Shown piece after piece: positions 1 through 11,700 of a DNA stretch of 64,000 nucleotides. The position numbers and the translations under genes were made by a program. Within the stretch, counting starts at the first letter, position 1; each line of letters begins with the position of its first letter. Below the pieces are notes generated by a model. That model had not been told where the DNA came from and did no database searches. It saw only the letters and a program-made list of their open reading frames with translations. The stretch comes from Epiperipatus broadwayi (lineage: Eukaryota > Onychophora > Udeonychophora > Euonychophora > Peripatidae), in NCBI GenBank assembly GCA_028023455.1, contig JAQFVV010013323.1, positions 93,396 to 157,395 on the forward strand, in the 5' to 3' direction.

Positions 1-1984
1 AATTGAGTTAATGTTTCATATTGTAAGTGTAGAGTGACAGGTCAGTTCTATCCTGATTTTGACAAGCCATAGTTCCATGGATGATGACTTTCTTTCCCCA
101 ATGTAGCTTTTGCACTTGGCAATGCATATTTGTTTTCATCATTAATTTCATTTTGTTTTAATAATTTGTTTTGAGTAGAATAAAATCAATATTTCTAATA
201 TTATTTTATACCTCGAATCTAGATATTACAATCTGTAACTGAGAATTATCGATATTTGGGGAGTTCGAATACTTTGAATTTATTTGCCAAGACTTTAATT
301 TCAAATTCCTTATTTAGTTAACTTTAATTCTCTACATTCACTCTCGCTTTTTTGGATATTTAAATATTGATTTTTGATAGTATTGCCACTCAAACTTGAT
401 TGATATTTAGCTTCGACTTTTAAATTCGAATACTCTAAGTAAAACTTTGTAGGTTCTTCAACAGATGAAAAATTTTATCTCTTTTTTTTTAGAAAAAGCT
501 CATTGTACAAGTTCATAATCATAATTTCAATCCATTGTTAGCATCATTTTAATGAATATTAGTATAAATAGTTTGTTAATAACAATGAAAAATTAGTTTG
601 ATATTTTAATATTAGTTTTTATTTCTTGATTGTGGTTATTTTATCGCCTTGTTTACCATGTGTTTGAGTCATAACACATTTAATAAAGTGATAATTGTCA
701 AAGATTAGTTATTATGTCTGTCTGATAATTTAATTTAAATGTTTATTTACAATGTAATTAAGTTGGGATTTAAAATGTGAATAGTAATTATTGATTTGTC
801 AATTTGTGTGCTTTAAAAGTTACTAATCTAGCAATTAATAAATAATGCTAATATCATGGGTCTTGGATTCGGATTGGGCCACATGGTATGTAATAAGTAT
901 TGGAAGGATGTTAGGGGTATCTGTAACAATATATATATATATATATATTCAAATAAAAACTGAATGTAAATATCATATACTTCATAAGAAATAAATATTT
1001 AATTTAATTATATGGAAATAAAAAAGCAAGTAAACAGTTTGTTTATAAAGTTATTTTCCATTTTTACAATACTTTCTAGTTCATGTTTTTGTCAGCAAAT
1101 AATCCCAAAGATAACTGTGACTGAAGCACTTTGAGTCTTATTGCAGCATCAGTGATTATTTATAAAACAGACTTATTAATAATATATAAGCATTTTGTGA
1201 AAGTACTTGCATTTAAACAATCTATAGAGATAGTAGCAAATTATTTAAGATGGCAAAAATTTGAAAGTATGTTAAGGTATGTAGAAATATGCAAATATAA
1301 AATTGTAAATTTTTTTACTGTTTGTTGCTAAACTAATATATTAAATTAAATCTTTGATGGATAAAAAGCTATGTAAAGATAATTTATAAGTATATGTAAA
1401 GTTATATATAAATTAACTATTTAGCAATCCAATTTTTACCAATCCCTAATGGTGTTTATATTAATTTTTCACCTTTTTATTTTAACAAAGAAGCCTTTAA
1501 TTTGGATTATGTTTTCATAATTTTAAAACTATTTTTTAGAAATATAAATTGACAGATAAAAATCAGTCATAAAACTAATATTTTAACTTTGTAAACATAG
1601 AAAAAAATAAATTGGAATAGTTAATCAAAACAAATAGCTTTTGTTATTTCACAATTGCTAATAAAAATGTATTTAGAATGAAATAAAATTTATTTGAACT
1701 TCATTTTTAATACCAAAATAAATTTTTGTGAGAAACACATAAAGCAATTAAATTATATTTTAATATTTAAAATTTCACTTATAATTATCAAAAGAATAAT
1801 AAAAAAATAAAAACTATAATATTGTTTATAGAGGTGTTTTCTTTTCAGCTAAATATAACATCCTGCTTTATATTATTTTATTTCTCTTAATTTGTATTCC
1901 TAAAAGCACAGCACAAATATTTGTGTTTGAATAAGATCTTAATCTAATCATCCACCATATTTTTGTCAAAAATAACAATTGATT
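1..1984. other. Non-coding AT-rich sequence
   Basis: No convincing gene. The one short frame here (1131-1331) has the composition of random AT-rich DNA. A (TA)n run of about 22 bases lies near 929-950. CpG is rare. This could be intergenic DNA or an intron of the gene whose likely last exon is at 7922. Confidence 0.6.
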
Positions 1985-2718
1985 TAAAAAGTGGGTATGT
2001 ACACTACTATAAAGGCACAAATATTGGAAATACAAGTGGAGTAGGAATCATTATAAATAAAAAGTGGACGAGTAACATTGTGGAGATTGATGGTGTAACA
2101 GACAAAGTGGAAAGATTTGTTATACATCTTAATAGGAGATACCAGATGCAGATAATTCAGGTTTATGCCCCATCAAGTTCTCATAGTGATGAAGTTGAAG
2201 ATTTTTATATGGATGTACAAAATGCTTTTGATCAGACTAAACAACGTTTTAAAATTGTTATGGGACACTTTAATGCTAGAATTGGTAAACAAATGAAAGA
2301 TGAGAGTGTTGTCGGTAATTTTGGATGTGGTAATGGAAATGAGAGGATTTAGACTTGTGGACTTTGCAGAAAAAGAAAAACTTTATACTATGAATTTATT
2401 TTTGTCGAGAAAAATATTAAAAGGAAATGGACATGGAAGCATCCAAATGAAGGTACAGCTGAATTGTATTATACTTTGACTAACAGAAAATACATATTTC
2501 AAGATTGTAATGTTTTTAATAAATTTAACACAGGAAGTGATCATCGATTAGTAAGATGTAAGATACGTGTTAATGCTAAACTAGAGAGACAAAAATTATT
2601 AAGAAAAACAATATTTACAGTTGATATTCCTAATCTTCAGAAACATTCTAATGAATTTAAATTAGAACTTACAAATCGGTTTCAAGTATTAGTAGATTTT
2701 GAACATATTCAGATTTGA
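1963..2718 (+). pseudogene. RTE endonuclease domain fragment (two frames)
   Basis: The first frame (from 1963) contains the strand leading to the conserved G-D-F-N-A block. Here it reads M-G-H-F-N-A-R, with His at residue 102 (codon 2266-2268) where a catalytic Asp is expected. It stops at 2350. The next frame (from 2464) continues the domain with T-G-S-D-H-R, the conserved Ser-Asp-His catalytic block of APE-like endonucleases. The frame change, the stop and the Asp-to-His change mean no nicking activity is expected. The ATG at 1963 is probably not meaningful, because homology starts about ten codons later. Confidence 0.85.
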
Positions 2719-3566
2719 ATGGAATTAATAAGAAAATAATTGATACACTTTTAAAAATTGTAACAAAGATAGCTGGTAGAAAGAAGCAGCAATTGACCAA
2801 TAAAATTTCTACTGAGACTAGAGAATTTATGAAGAAAAGAAGGAATATGAAAATATACAAAAATGATGCATTAAAAAGGATGGTGATCGAGAGGTCAGTG
2901 CGACTGCCTTGCATTTGCAGGCAGTTGCCTGGGTTGCGGGTTCGCGTCCCGGCTGATGCTATGACACTTAAAAAAAAGGATTGAATACCTCAAATTTTGT
3001 TAAATGGTGCAGAAAAGAGTTGAAAATGATATAAGAAAATATAACTGTGAACTACCAACGAAAGCTGTAGAAGAGAATAAAAGTCTCAAGATTGTGAAAC
3101 AACATTTTGGTATTAATAGGAAATTTATATCTGCAATAAGAAAAAAAGATGGAATTATTATTAAAAAGAGATATGACATCATAAAATGGGTATAAGACTT
3201 CTACCAAGAATTATATAGTAATAAAGAACAAGTACCTCCTATATCTATTATATCTTCCAAATTGCCCAGAATTTTAAATGAAGAAGTGGGACATGTAATT
3301 AAATTTATGAAGAAAAGAAAAGTTCCAGGTAATGATGGAATTATAATTGATATATTACAAGAAACAGTGAAGAAATAAAAAAAATTTTAGCAATGTTATA
3401 TACCAATTGTCTAAATGATAAAGATGTACCAGATGATTAGAATAATGCAGTATTAATATTTAAAAAAGGTGATAAAGAAGTTATTAGAAATTACAGACTT
3501 ACCAGCCTTTTATCAGTTTTATACAAAAATTTTACCAAGATAATTACAACTCGTCTACAGAGGACA
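2719..3566 (+). pseudogene. RTE linker and N-terminal reverse transcriptase fragment
   Basis: This is basic, Lys/Arg-rich linker sequence followed by the start of the RT fingers, with in-frame stops near 3193 and 3376. Around 3430-3560 it encodes the motif region reading roughly V-P-D-D ... F-K-K-G-D-K-E ... N-Y-R, ending in L-Y-K-N-F-T-K-I. The same protein segment is recognisable on the minus strand at 53529-53717, which confirms the family. A SINE at 2882-2972 interrupts the frame. If it is removed together with one target duplication, the frame closes across the insertion, so the SINE arrived after the ORF. Confidence 0.8.
2882..2972 (+). mobile_element. tRNA-derived SINE nested in RTE, 9-bp target duplication
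   Basis: A GC-richer 91-bp block interrupts the RTE frame. It begins GGTGATCGAGAGGTCAGTG (box A-like), has an anticodon-arm-like hairpin around CTGCC...GGCAG, and then a box B-like GGGTTCGCGTCCC. It ends in GATGCTATGACACTTA plus a short A-run. The 9-mer AAAAAGGAT lies on both sides (2873-2881 and 2973-2981), a target-site duplication. Related copies are on the minus strand at 57665-57755 and 61580-61670, and a 3' scrap is at 19301-19322. The head most resembles tRNA-Gly. The duplication and A-tail imply LINE-type retroposition. Confidence 0.85.
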
Positions 3567-4766
3567 TTGGATTTCTATCAACCAAGAGAACAAGCTGGAT
3601 TTAAAAGTGGTTTTAGTACAGTAGATCATATCCAAGTATTGAGAGAAGTTATAGAAAGGACAAATGCATATGAGTTGCCATTATGCTTTGGATTTGTAGA
3701 TTATGAAAAGGCATTTGATTTTATAAACATTTCTTCAGTGATTAAATCATTGGATCATCAAGATATAGATCCGGGATATTGTCATATTTTGAAGAATATT
3801 TATAAAAATGCAACAGCAACAATTAGATTACATAATGATACCAGAAAAGTCAACATTGAGAAGGGTGTAAGACAGGGTGACTCCATATCTCCAAAACTTT
3901 TTACAGTAGTGCTGCAAGAAATATTTTGTGAATTAAAATGGGAAGCTAAAGGAATGAAAGTAAATGGAGATTATTTTAAGTCATTTATATTTTGCAGATG
4001 ATGTAGTTGTTTTTGAAAATAATGCTTTTGAGCTGCAGGAAATGTTGCAGGAATTTTCAGATGAAAGTAGGACTAAAGATAAATGTTAATAAGACTAAAG
4101 TAATATTCAGTGGATTTTCTCAAAATATGAAAATAAAGATTGATTATGATGAGTTAGAAGAAGTTAACAACTCCAAATACCTTGGTCAGATTATTAATAT
4201 AGGTGGAAACATAATAGATGAAATTAATCATAGAATTAAACTTAGTTGGAGTGCTTTTTGTAGAAAGAACTTGATACTAAAAGGAAATATGTCTATGTAT
4301 TTGAAAAGGAAGGTTTTTAATAAATGTGCTTTACCAGTTCTTATTTATGGATCTGAGACTTGAACACTTAATAGAAGAGCAATACAGAGACTTCAAACCA
4401 TTCAAAGAAGTATGGAAAGATGCATGTTAGGAGTAACAGCAAGAGATTGAAAATGCAATATATGGATAAGAGAACAAACAAGTGTTACTGATCTCATTGC
4501 AAAAATTAAAAGACTGAAGTGGAGTTGGGATGGACATATTGCTAGAAGAGATGCTAATAGATGGACAATTGAAATCTTAAACTGGATTCCAAGAGATTGT
4601 AAAAGACCTAGAATGAGACCACAAGTGAGATGGATGGATGAAATAAGAAAGTGTGCAGGGGTGATGTGGAGAAAAGAAGCTAAAGATTGGAGAAAATGGA
4701 TTGAACTTGGAGAGATCTTCATCCTGCAGTGGATTGATAATGGTTGATGGTGATGATAATGATGGA
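3567..4766 (+). pseudogene. RTE reverse transcriptase and C-terminal domain, frameshifted
   Basis: The frame from 3567 carries the RT motif F-V-D-Y-E-K-A-F-D (residues 43-51, first catalytic Asp) and R-Q-G-D-S-I-S-P. The F-A-D-D catalytic block is at 3991-4002 but in the +1 frame, so a frameshift separates the two halves of the active site. A third segment (4007-4363) holds the palm/thumb region with K-Y-L-G. After a stop, the C-terminal domain continues to about 4746 with G-H-I-A-R-R-D, R-W-M-D-E-I-R-K and L-Q-W-I-D-N-G-W near the end. This order is typical of the RTE clade. The tail repeats TGATGG/TGATGATAATGAT. Confidence 0.88.
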
Positions 4767-6904
4767 AAATATGGAATTTTCATTTCAAGATCATGAAAGA
4801 TAAGTTCTTGCAAAGATCTTTCACAATTACAGTGAACTACTTTGAAAACAAAATAATTAATAATTGCTCCGGAATTTTTGGCTTCTTTGTATTAGCTTTT
4901 CTGTACAACACTGACTACTTAAGATTTTTTCTTAATTAATTTTTAGTTTCAGTTTTTATCATCAAATGAATACTACAGATAGCCAGAGGAGAATGAATTT
5001 AATTTGTGCAGCCTAAATGTTGCAAAGTGTAAATGGGATGTTGCATTCAATTCTGTTAAACTTTGTATCTAATTCGCAATTAAATAATTAGCAAAAAATT
5101 AAGTTAGACTTTTTTGTGAATTGGATCTATTTAGTTTGATATTTGATATATATTATAGTTTTTAGCATCAAACACATACAAATCTGGTAAACATAGTTAG
5201 CTGCAAAAGAATCAATTTAAGACAAGTAATTGAAGTGCAGCTATCTGATATGAATACGGTCAATGTTAATAAAGAAATGATTGACGTTTAGATATTACTT
5301 TGAACACAAATGTATGTCTTCATTTAGCTAAATATGTGTGTGTTTTTCTTTCAACTGAATTTTTAATAATAAAAAAATTAAATATAAAGAAAAGCAGTAG
5401 TAAAAAAATAAACAGACAAAACAAAAATGAAGTTTCTGTTTCCTATAGTGACAAAATAATAGTTTTTGTCTGTGGTTGAATTTACAGCTTGTATAATTTA
5501 ATTAATCAACTTTATTACATATAATTAAGTATGTTTTTTATTTATATCTTAAACATGTTATTTATATTCAAGTACGTCCTTTATAATTACATATATATGT
5601 GCATTACTTATAATTCCACCAAAGTTTTGACTAAACTCTAAAGTCATTTTAAAGTCTATTTCCAACTATTCCTATAAATACAATAATACTGTATTTCTAT
5701 AAACATTTTTAAAAATTTATAATTTGAAATAATATTTACAATTAATTAAAACTACAATTTTTTTAAAAAATTAAAACAATCTCTCCACCAGATATTTATG
5801 CATTATTTTGTTGCTAATATGACAGATGTCCCATTTGTAATGAACGTTTCTTGTCAAGGCTATTTTTAATGTCATCTGATTGCTTTTTTGATATTTTCTG
5901 AAGATGTAAAATTTACCGATTGCAAAATCTAAATGACTTCCAGTAGAGAGAAATGAAGAAATAAATTTGACCTTAGTGCATTTCTAGGTTTATATTCTAG
6001 ATGATGCAAACAATTAGAATAATTAGCAGAGATAAAGAGTTAATATTTGGAATAATAGAAATTATGACAACTATTATTTTCTTTTATGTTATAGACAATA
6101 ATTAAAAGAACATTATGGTTTGAAATAATGAGAACTAAAGTTAAAGGCCATAACTGGGTGAACAAGAAACTAAGATAATTATTATTTTTATTTTTTTTTA
6201 AATATAGATATGTATATCCTACATTTGTATTTGTAACCGTTAATCAATTTAAAAAGTTCTTGTCTAATTAGTTTATGTTCTAATAAAATTCCTTTGAAAC
6301 AAAAAATCTTTCAATGTTTCCCTGAAAAAAAAAAAAATCTTCATTCTATTTTATTTTTATACTTTGACTTTATTTTAGTTAATAGCTATTTATTCCATAA
6401 ATCTATGTTCTAATCTTAAAAACAATTTTATGTTATTTAAGATTGGAACCTGCATTTAAGAAGTAAACAAGGATAAAAAAAATACAAGGTACAATGATAT
6501 GAAAAGTAATTGTATAAAGATAAACTAATATAGAATAAAATACCTATTTTCTAATTTTTTTGAGAGAAATTTGTAATATTCAATTGTATTATTATTATTG
6601 CATTAAAATCATTGTTTGCAAACATAAATTATAATTATTATATTTTTATTTACAACTGTCAAACTCACTCCACTCACAACTTTGACACCATTCATCTCAG
6701 ATAAATACAATAATGATTATTACTAATCATTTACTAAACTAGAGATGATCTCTAGCACTGATATAAACTTTAAACCTCAGTTAAAGATAAATATATCTGG
6801 TTTTTTTTTTGGTTTTTTTTAACATACAGACACATGGAGTTTTTCACCCATCTCTTTCCTATGTGTAATATCTTTATAGATATATTAAACAACTTTCATA
6901 CTTC
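4767..6904. other. Non-coding AT-rich sequence
   Basis: I see no gene or clear repeat structure, only T- and A-runs. The stretch is CpG-poor. Confidence 0.5.
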
Positions 6905-6985
6905 CACGATGCATTTTGTGCTAAACCAGCACTCATCTGTTGGCCCAGGTCACTATCTCTCATATGTATATATATTATGAAGAGT
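6905..6985 (-). repeat. Degenerate fragment of the hammerhead-bearing repeat family
   Basis: Read on the minus strand this matches the core of the repeats at 19.9 and 24.4 kb: a CCAA, a CAGATGAG (CTGATGAG with one change), the stem-loop GTGCTGGTTTAGCAC, then AAAA where GAAA is expected. Two core positions are mutated, so it should not cleave. No tRNA-like tail follows. It is a fragment only. Confidence 0.6.
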
Positions 6986-7921
6986 ATTTACCTATAATAA
7001 ACTGTTACATTTTTATTTTTATTAATATATCTGATATGTGGGTTTGTAACTATTTAGAGAATTACTATATGTATAATTTTAGAAATCTATATTTATTTAG
7101 AATAATAATTAGAAATAAAACTTGAAAATGAGCTTAAAATATGATCAAAAGATCTATGGAATTATAGGATGATAAAATTGATTCATAGATTAAACAAGTA
7201 AAGAATACCTGGACGATAATTTTTGTTTTCAAATAATACAACTTTTTAAATTATAATTAAATTCAACATCTTGTTAATATTTTTTATTCCTATGTATTGA
7301 TAGATACTATAATTACTTTTACATTTTTTAATTGCTAAGTTGTTGATCATTGTTAATCGATTTATTTATAGTTGACCTATTAAAATATATTTTCCTCTTG
7401 GGGAAATTGATAAAGGTTTGGTCAGGCTTAAAAAGTTAAAAATTTCTGAATTTTACGTGTATCTGTTTGTTTGTTCGATCGTCTTTTTATTTCTACTGCA
7501 AGAAAGACCTCAGTACATCGATAGATTCGCAATCACATGCAAGGCATTATACCTTCGATGTTCTGTAAATATATCAATCTCAAATGCTGATTGTTTTGAT
7601 TTTAACATGAATGTAACCCACTAGATTGCATTTCTCTTTTATTTCCTATTCCAGTCTGTAACCAGTTTAGTTTATATATTTGCATAATTTAATTTTTACA
7701 AACTGCATTGTATTTTTAATAAATCTTATTCTTAAAATATTATATTATTTAGTAAAATAAAATATATTTATTGCTCTTTTTTTAAATAGCTTGTTTTATC
7801 ACAATACTTAAGGTTATGTGTGCATAGTTATTAAATTGTCATGAACGTAATTTCTTTCGTAATAAAATTTAAATGTGATACTTTTTTTTACTGTATCTAA
7901 TTACATTTTTTCTTTTTTCAG
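6986..7921. other. Probable intron upstream of the 7922 exon
   Basis: AT-rich with no confident coding. The frame at 7418-7624 (68 codons, with a hydrophobic stretch early on) lacks recognisable motifs and I do not call it. The last 60 bases become a long pyrimidine tract leading into the acceptor at 7919-7921. Confidence 0.4.
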
Positions 7922-8227
7922 AAAGGGCCAATGAGACTGTTTTATAGAATATATCAAAAAACAAATAAAAGAATGAAAGTTACTCACGTGATTGAAAATA
8001 AAGTGAATGGCCATCTAGAGACTAAACATAATGGAACTTTAAACAGTGATGAAAAAAATAGTTCAGAGCATAGTGAAAAAATTCGAACAATAGTTTCCAT
8101 GACAACAACAAGCACAATGACTATGGAAGAAAGAAAAGAGAACCATATGAAAGAATTGTCATTATCCAAAGAAGAAAACAAAGCTACGGAAGAGATCAAG
8201 ATAGATAAAAAAATAGAAGTTTTATAA
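7922..8227 (+). CDS. Likely terminal coding exon of an unidentified host gene
   Basis: A textbook 3' splice site (a run of T/C ending TTTTTTCAG at 7921) is followed by an open frame AAA-GGG-CCA-ATG that runs 102 codons to TAA at 8225. The encoded peptide starts with a basic/aromatic stretch (K-G-P-M-R-L-F-Y-R-I-Y-Q-K) and becomes a hydrophilic Ser/Thr/Glu/Lys-rich tail. That is what one would expect of a cytoplasmic tail after a membrane segment. Its codons are less T-rich than the flanks. An AATAAA lies 65 bases past the stop, allowing a short 3' UTR. I do not recognise the protein. Upstream exons were not identified; they may be beyond the left edge. The ATG at 7931 need not be a start. The alternative is a chance open frame in AT-rich DNA. 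Confidence 0.5.
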   Translation, partial: KGPMRLFYRIYQKTNKRMKVTHVIENKVNGHLETKHNGTLNSDEKNSSEHSEKIRTIVSMTTTSTMTMEERKENHMKELSLSKEENKATEEIKIDKKIEVL

Positions 8228-8291
8228 AGTGCCTGTAATTTTATTTTAAATAGAGTACTGAGTAACATTTTCCTTTTCAAGTGAAAATTAT

Positions 8292-8297
8292 AATAAA
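8292..8297 (+). promoter_or_regulatory. Polyadenylation signal AATAAA
   Basis: AATAAA 65 bases after the stop of the candidate last exon, with a further A/T-rich stretch downstream. Its position supports the exon call, although this hexamer is common in AT-rich DNA. Confidence 0.4.
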
Positions 8298-8629
8298 TAC
8301 TTATAGAAAACACATTTAACTTCCTCCATTAAAAAAAAAAGTAATGTTTATTGAAGGTAAGTAATTTATAAATCCATTCAAAATAAACACATGTACATAT
8401 GTGTTATATGTATACACACAAAATGTCTATATATAAAAGAGTGTCATTATACTTAGTAGTTATATATTGAACCATTTCCAAGCATTCTTTAAAAAAGTCA
8501 AAGTTTATTTATATATTTTTAAATACATTTTTTCGTTGTAAGCACCATATAGAACACAAGATTTTATAAAGTGATTTTTTTTTTTTGCTCTTTCTTTTTG
8601 GGTTGCTACTATCATGATTAGCGACCGTA

Positions 8630-8770
8630 CTAATATGGAGATTGAATCTGTAATCTTTAGACTTATGAATACTGAAATTGAATAACATTAACCAACTAAG
8701 CCATTCCTAAAAAGTTATTGGTCCGATTCCCATACCAACACTGTCTTTGTTCAGGCAGCAACTTATAAAA
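8630..8770 (-). repeat. Old tRNA-derived SINE-like sequence
   Basis: On the minus strand, a box A-like TGGCTTAGTTGGTTAATG (8680-8710) and a box B-like AGATTCAATCTCC (8637-8655) are spaced somewhat as in a tRNA gene. The cloverleaf is lost. Similar tRNA-like pieces lie inside the elements near 62.3 and 63.5 kb. Confidence 0.45.
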
Positions 8771-11700
8771 AAGAAAGAAGAAAAATATCACTCAAAAAGT
8801 TGTGCTGCACTCAGCTATGCTTTATTATTTAGCAGTTAAATGTGTTTGAAAAAGTACAATTAAAGTTTGAATTTTAAAAAAAAATATTTAATTTTTTTAA
8901 CTAGAAAACTGGGATAGTTCAATTTATAACTATAAGTAAAATATCATCATACGCCTTCAAACCTATGGTTAATGTATTTGTAGACCATGCCTCTATCTAA
9001 TGATTGAATTTAAGTTATAATTTTGAAATTATTTTAGTAGCTTGAGATTTTGGTTTGGGGGTAGTCATCTCATAACTAACCTAATTAATTTAACCAATTA
9101 TTATTTCAAATGAGTCACATAATTTTTCTTAGCTAGAAGTCAGTCAAGAAAAGATGTTATATAAAACATCTTGCTAATAGTCAGTTGATTAGCTGGATGC
9201 CTCATGTCTTGTTCACTATTTCTTTGTGGAAGAGCAACTTTTGTTCTGCAGTGGGCTATATATATATAGATAGATGCCGAATAAGAATAATTGATTTTAA
9301 CATACTTCGAATGATTGAATTTTTTATAAAAAATTAAAAAAAAGTGAAATTTTATTTAATTATTTGTATAAATGGCTTCTAAAAATTTTAATCTTATATT
9401 CCAAATACTTTTTTGCATAAATATTGCTGCAAAATATGAAGCAAGAATGTGACATCTCTAAGACCAGTGATATTTGTCTTATGAAGTAATTATATATATT
9501 TGTGTTAATATTTATAGACATATTTTTATATGTGTCATCCCTTAATTGCTTACAACGCAAACATAGAATTTCATGATCATCGCTGGTAATTTTTTTCAAA
9601 AAACAGATATCACATTGATTAGCCCATTATTTTATTTTATTTTTTAAAAGAACAGTAGAAATCATTTTAGTTTGTTTTTTTTTTTTTGAGTTAATCTTTT
9701 TTCGTCTAAAATTTCCACCTTCTTCCTCCCTTCCTACATTACAGTTATATGCTCAATTTTACTAATGTTCACATGTTTTTATGTTTTAAGAAAGTTTTTT
9801 TTTTTAACTGTAGATATGATTTTTTTGTTTTTTTTTTTGTTTTTTTTAATATTTCATTAAATCAAACTGTTTATCTTTACCATTTTATTTCAAAACCACA
9901 TTTTAATATCATTTGCCAGTTTGGATGTCTTTATAACAACTGGGAAAGCAAATGTAAATTGGTTTATTTTATATTCATCAAGCTAATCTGTTAATAAAGA
10001 AGGTTGCTTTAATATAATTTAGGCTTGTTTGTTAAATAGAATAAACAAACAAGCCTCAATTGAGGCTTGGAAACTTTATCAATACAATAAATGCATAATT
10101 ATTAGCTCTATATTAAATAGTTTTTGTAAGTATACATATTTATATTCACACAATTTTTGTAAATAACTGCTTTTAAGATTTATATATTAAATTGTGAACA
10201 GTTATATGTAATATATGTGTGTGGATTATATATGTGTGTTAATGTATAATTACTCTAAAAATGGCAATCAATTACTACATGCAATAACTAATCTTAAAAA
10301 TATCATTTTCTCCATTGCAGTTATAATATTTTGAAATCTAATAAGAATGCTCAGGTGTTAACTTTATTTTGATTTTTACTTATGATGTTATGTAGTTGCT
10401 GACATTTTATTTTAACATTACTCATTTAGAATTATATCTTTATCCGGTATCCTAATATTTTATAATGATTTTAAAATTAAAGTCATATCCATTTCTCAAC
10501 CAAATAAGCCCATTAAACGTATTTAAAAAATAAAATGAGCTATATGCTAACTTTTTTAAAAACTTGCTTTTTTAAAAAATACCGAAGTCGATATAAGATA
10601 TTTTCAATAAATGAATTAATTTTTGTGACTACATACTAATTAATCTTTTCTCCCAGCATTTTGCTAATACTTCAATCATCTTATATTTATTTATTTTACT
10701 AATAGACAATTAGGTCAACTTTATTCATATATAAATGAAATAGCATTTGGACTTATTTACAATTGAATAAACTTAAATAAATTTAAACTACTATCCAATG
10801 TGGAAAACATATTTGTCAGTCACCATATCAAAAAAATTACCTGACTAATTGATCCATAGGATACATATATTGGGGAGGGGATTCCTCTTCCTTAGCTGAC
10901 TAAAGTGCCTTTTGTGTGTTTTTCATGCAAATATAGAATCAAATCATCTTATATTAATTATTAATTGGTATTTAAGTGCAAGAATGTATTTATATTAGCT
11001 TATTTTCTTATGTCTAAATTTTAAACAAGGCCAAATCTCATATAAAACTCATTTTAATAATTAAAACTTGATTAATAAATCAAACATCTAATTTTATATC
11101 TATAAATTATTGTTATTGCCAAAACAATAACTGTTTTTTCTTCTGTTTAGGTGATCTCTAAGTATTTATGTGTGAACACATTTTTTCATGGTAAAAAATG
11201 TCATATGGTCAAGGGTGTGAAATTTGAATAACTTATCAGTTGTCTTTTTTTAAGATATTACGAAAAGAGAAATTGATATACAATAAATTGGTATTAAGAG
11301 GCTGACAAGCAATGACAAACCATTAGTCATATGCTAAAAAAAAGTTTTATTAGTTAATTGTAGTAGCTGTGGATCAGTTATTCTAACTTTTCCGACAGAG
11401 AGATTGACCTCCCTATTTATCAAGATCTATCTTTATAAGCAGAAAATTCCAAAGAATTTGATATGTTTAATAATTTTCATATTTTTTTGGTTTCCATATT
11501 GAGACAACTGAATAAATTATGTTCAGAAGATGGTAAATAATGTAAACTTTTATGGCCTATTTATTTGACCTACATTTCTCGCAGAGACTTCGACATACTT
11601 TCTGAATATATGTGTTTATAAAGTAATACATACGTTCATGTGTTCATTTACATACTTTACTTGATATAATCGAAATAGAAACTTGTAATTTAAAAAAAAA

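Larger units (their letters stand above)
1985..4766 (+). mobile_element. RTE-clade non-LTR retrotransposon, 5'-truncated and decayed
   Basis: The three forward frames give, in order, the second half of an apurinic-type endonuclease, a linker, a reverse transcriptase and the C-terminal domain typical of RTE-clade proteins (the family often annotated as HmRTE-like endonuclease-reverse transcriptase). The N-terminal half of the endonuclease is missing, so the copy is 5'-truncated, as is usual after target-primed reverse transcription. Several stops and frameshifts plus a nested SINE (2882-2972) make it dead. The 3' end is a short TGA/GATGAT-type repeat just after the C-terminal coding region, which is characteristic of RTE elements. 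Shorter relics of the same family lie at 34.1, 37.6, 47.4, 50.4, 53.5 and 55.6 kb, so this family has been the main autonomous LINE here. The exact 5' boundary is uncertain. Confidence 0.9.

Noticed and set aside
4402-4813. Minus-strand frames opposite the RTE C-terminal domain
   Set aside because: Shadow frames of the plus-strand RTE coding sequence. The same applies to 2669-2914 and 3000-3182 minus and 50424-50615 minus.
7984-8313. Minus-strand frame of 109 codons opposite the candidate exon
   Set aside because: Hydrophobic shadow of the Lys/Glu/Thr-rich plus-strand frame. The acceptor and AATAAA support the plus strand.
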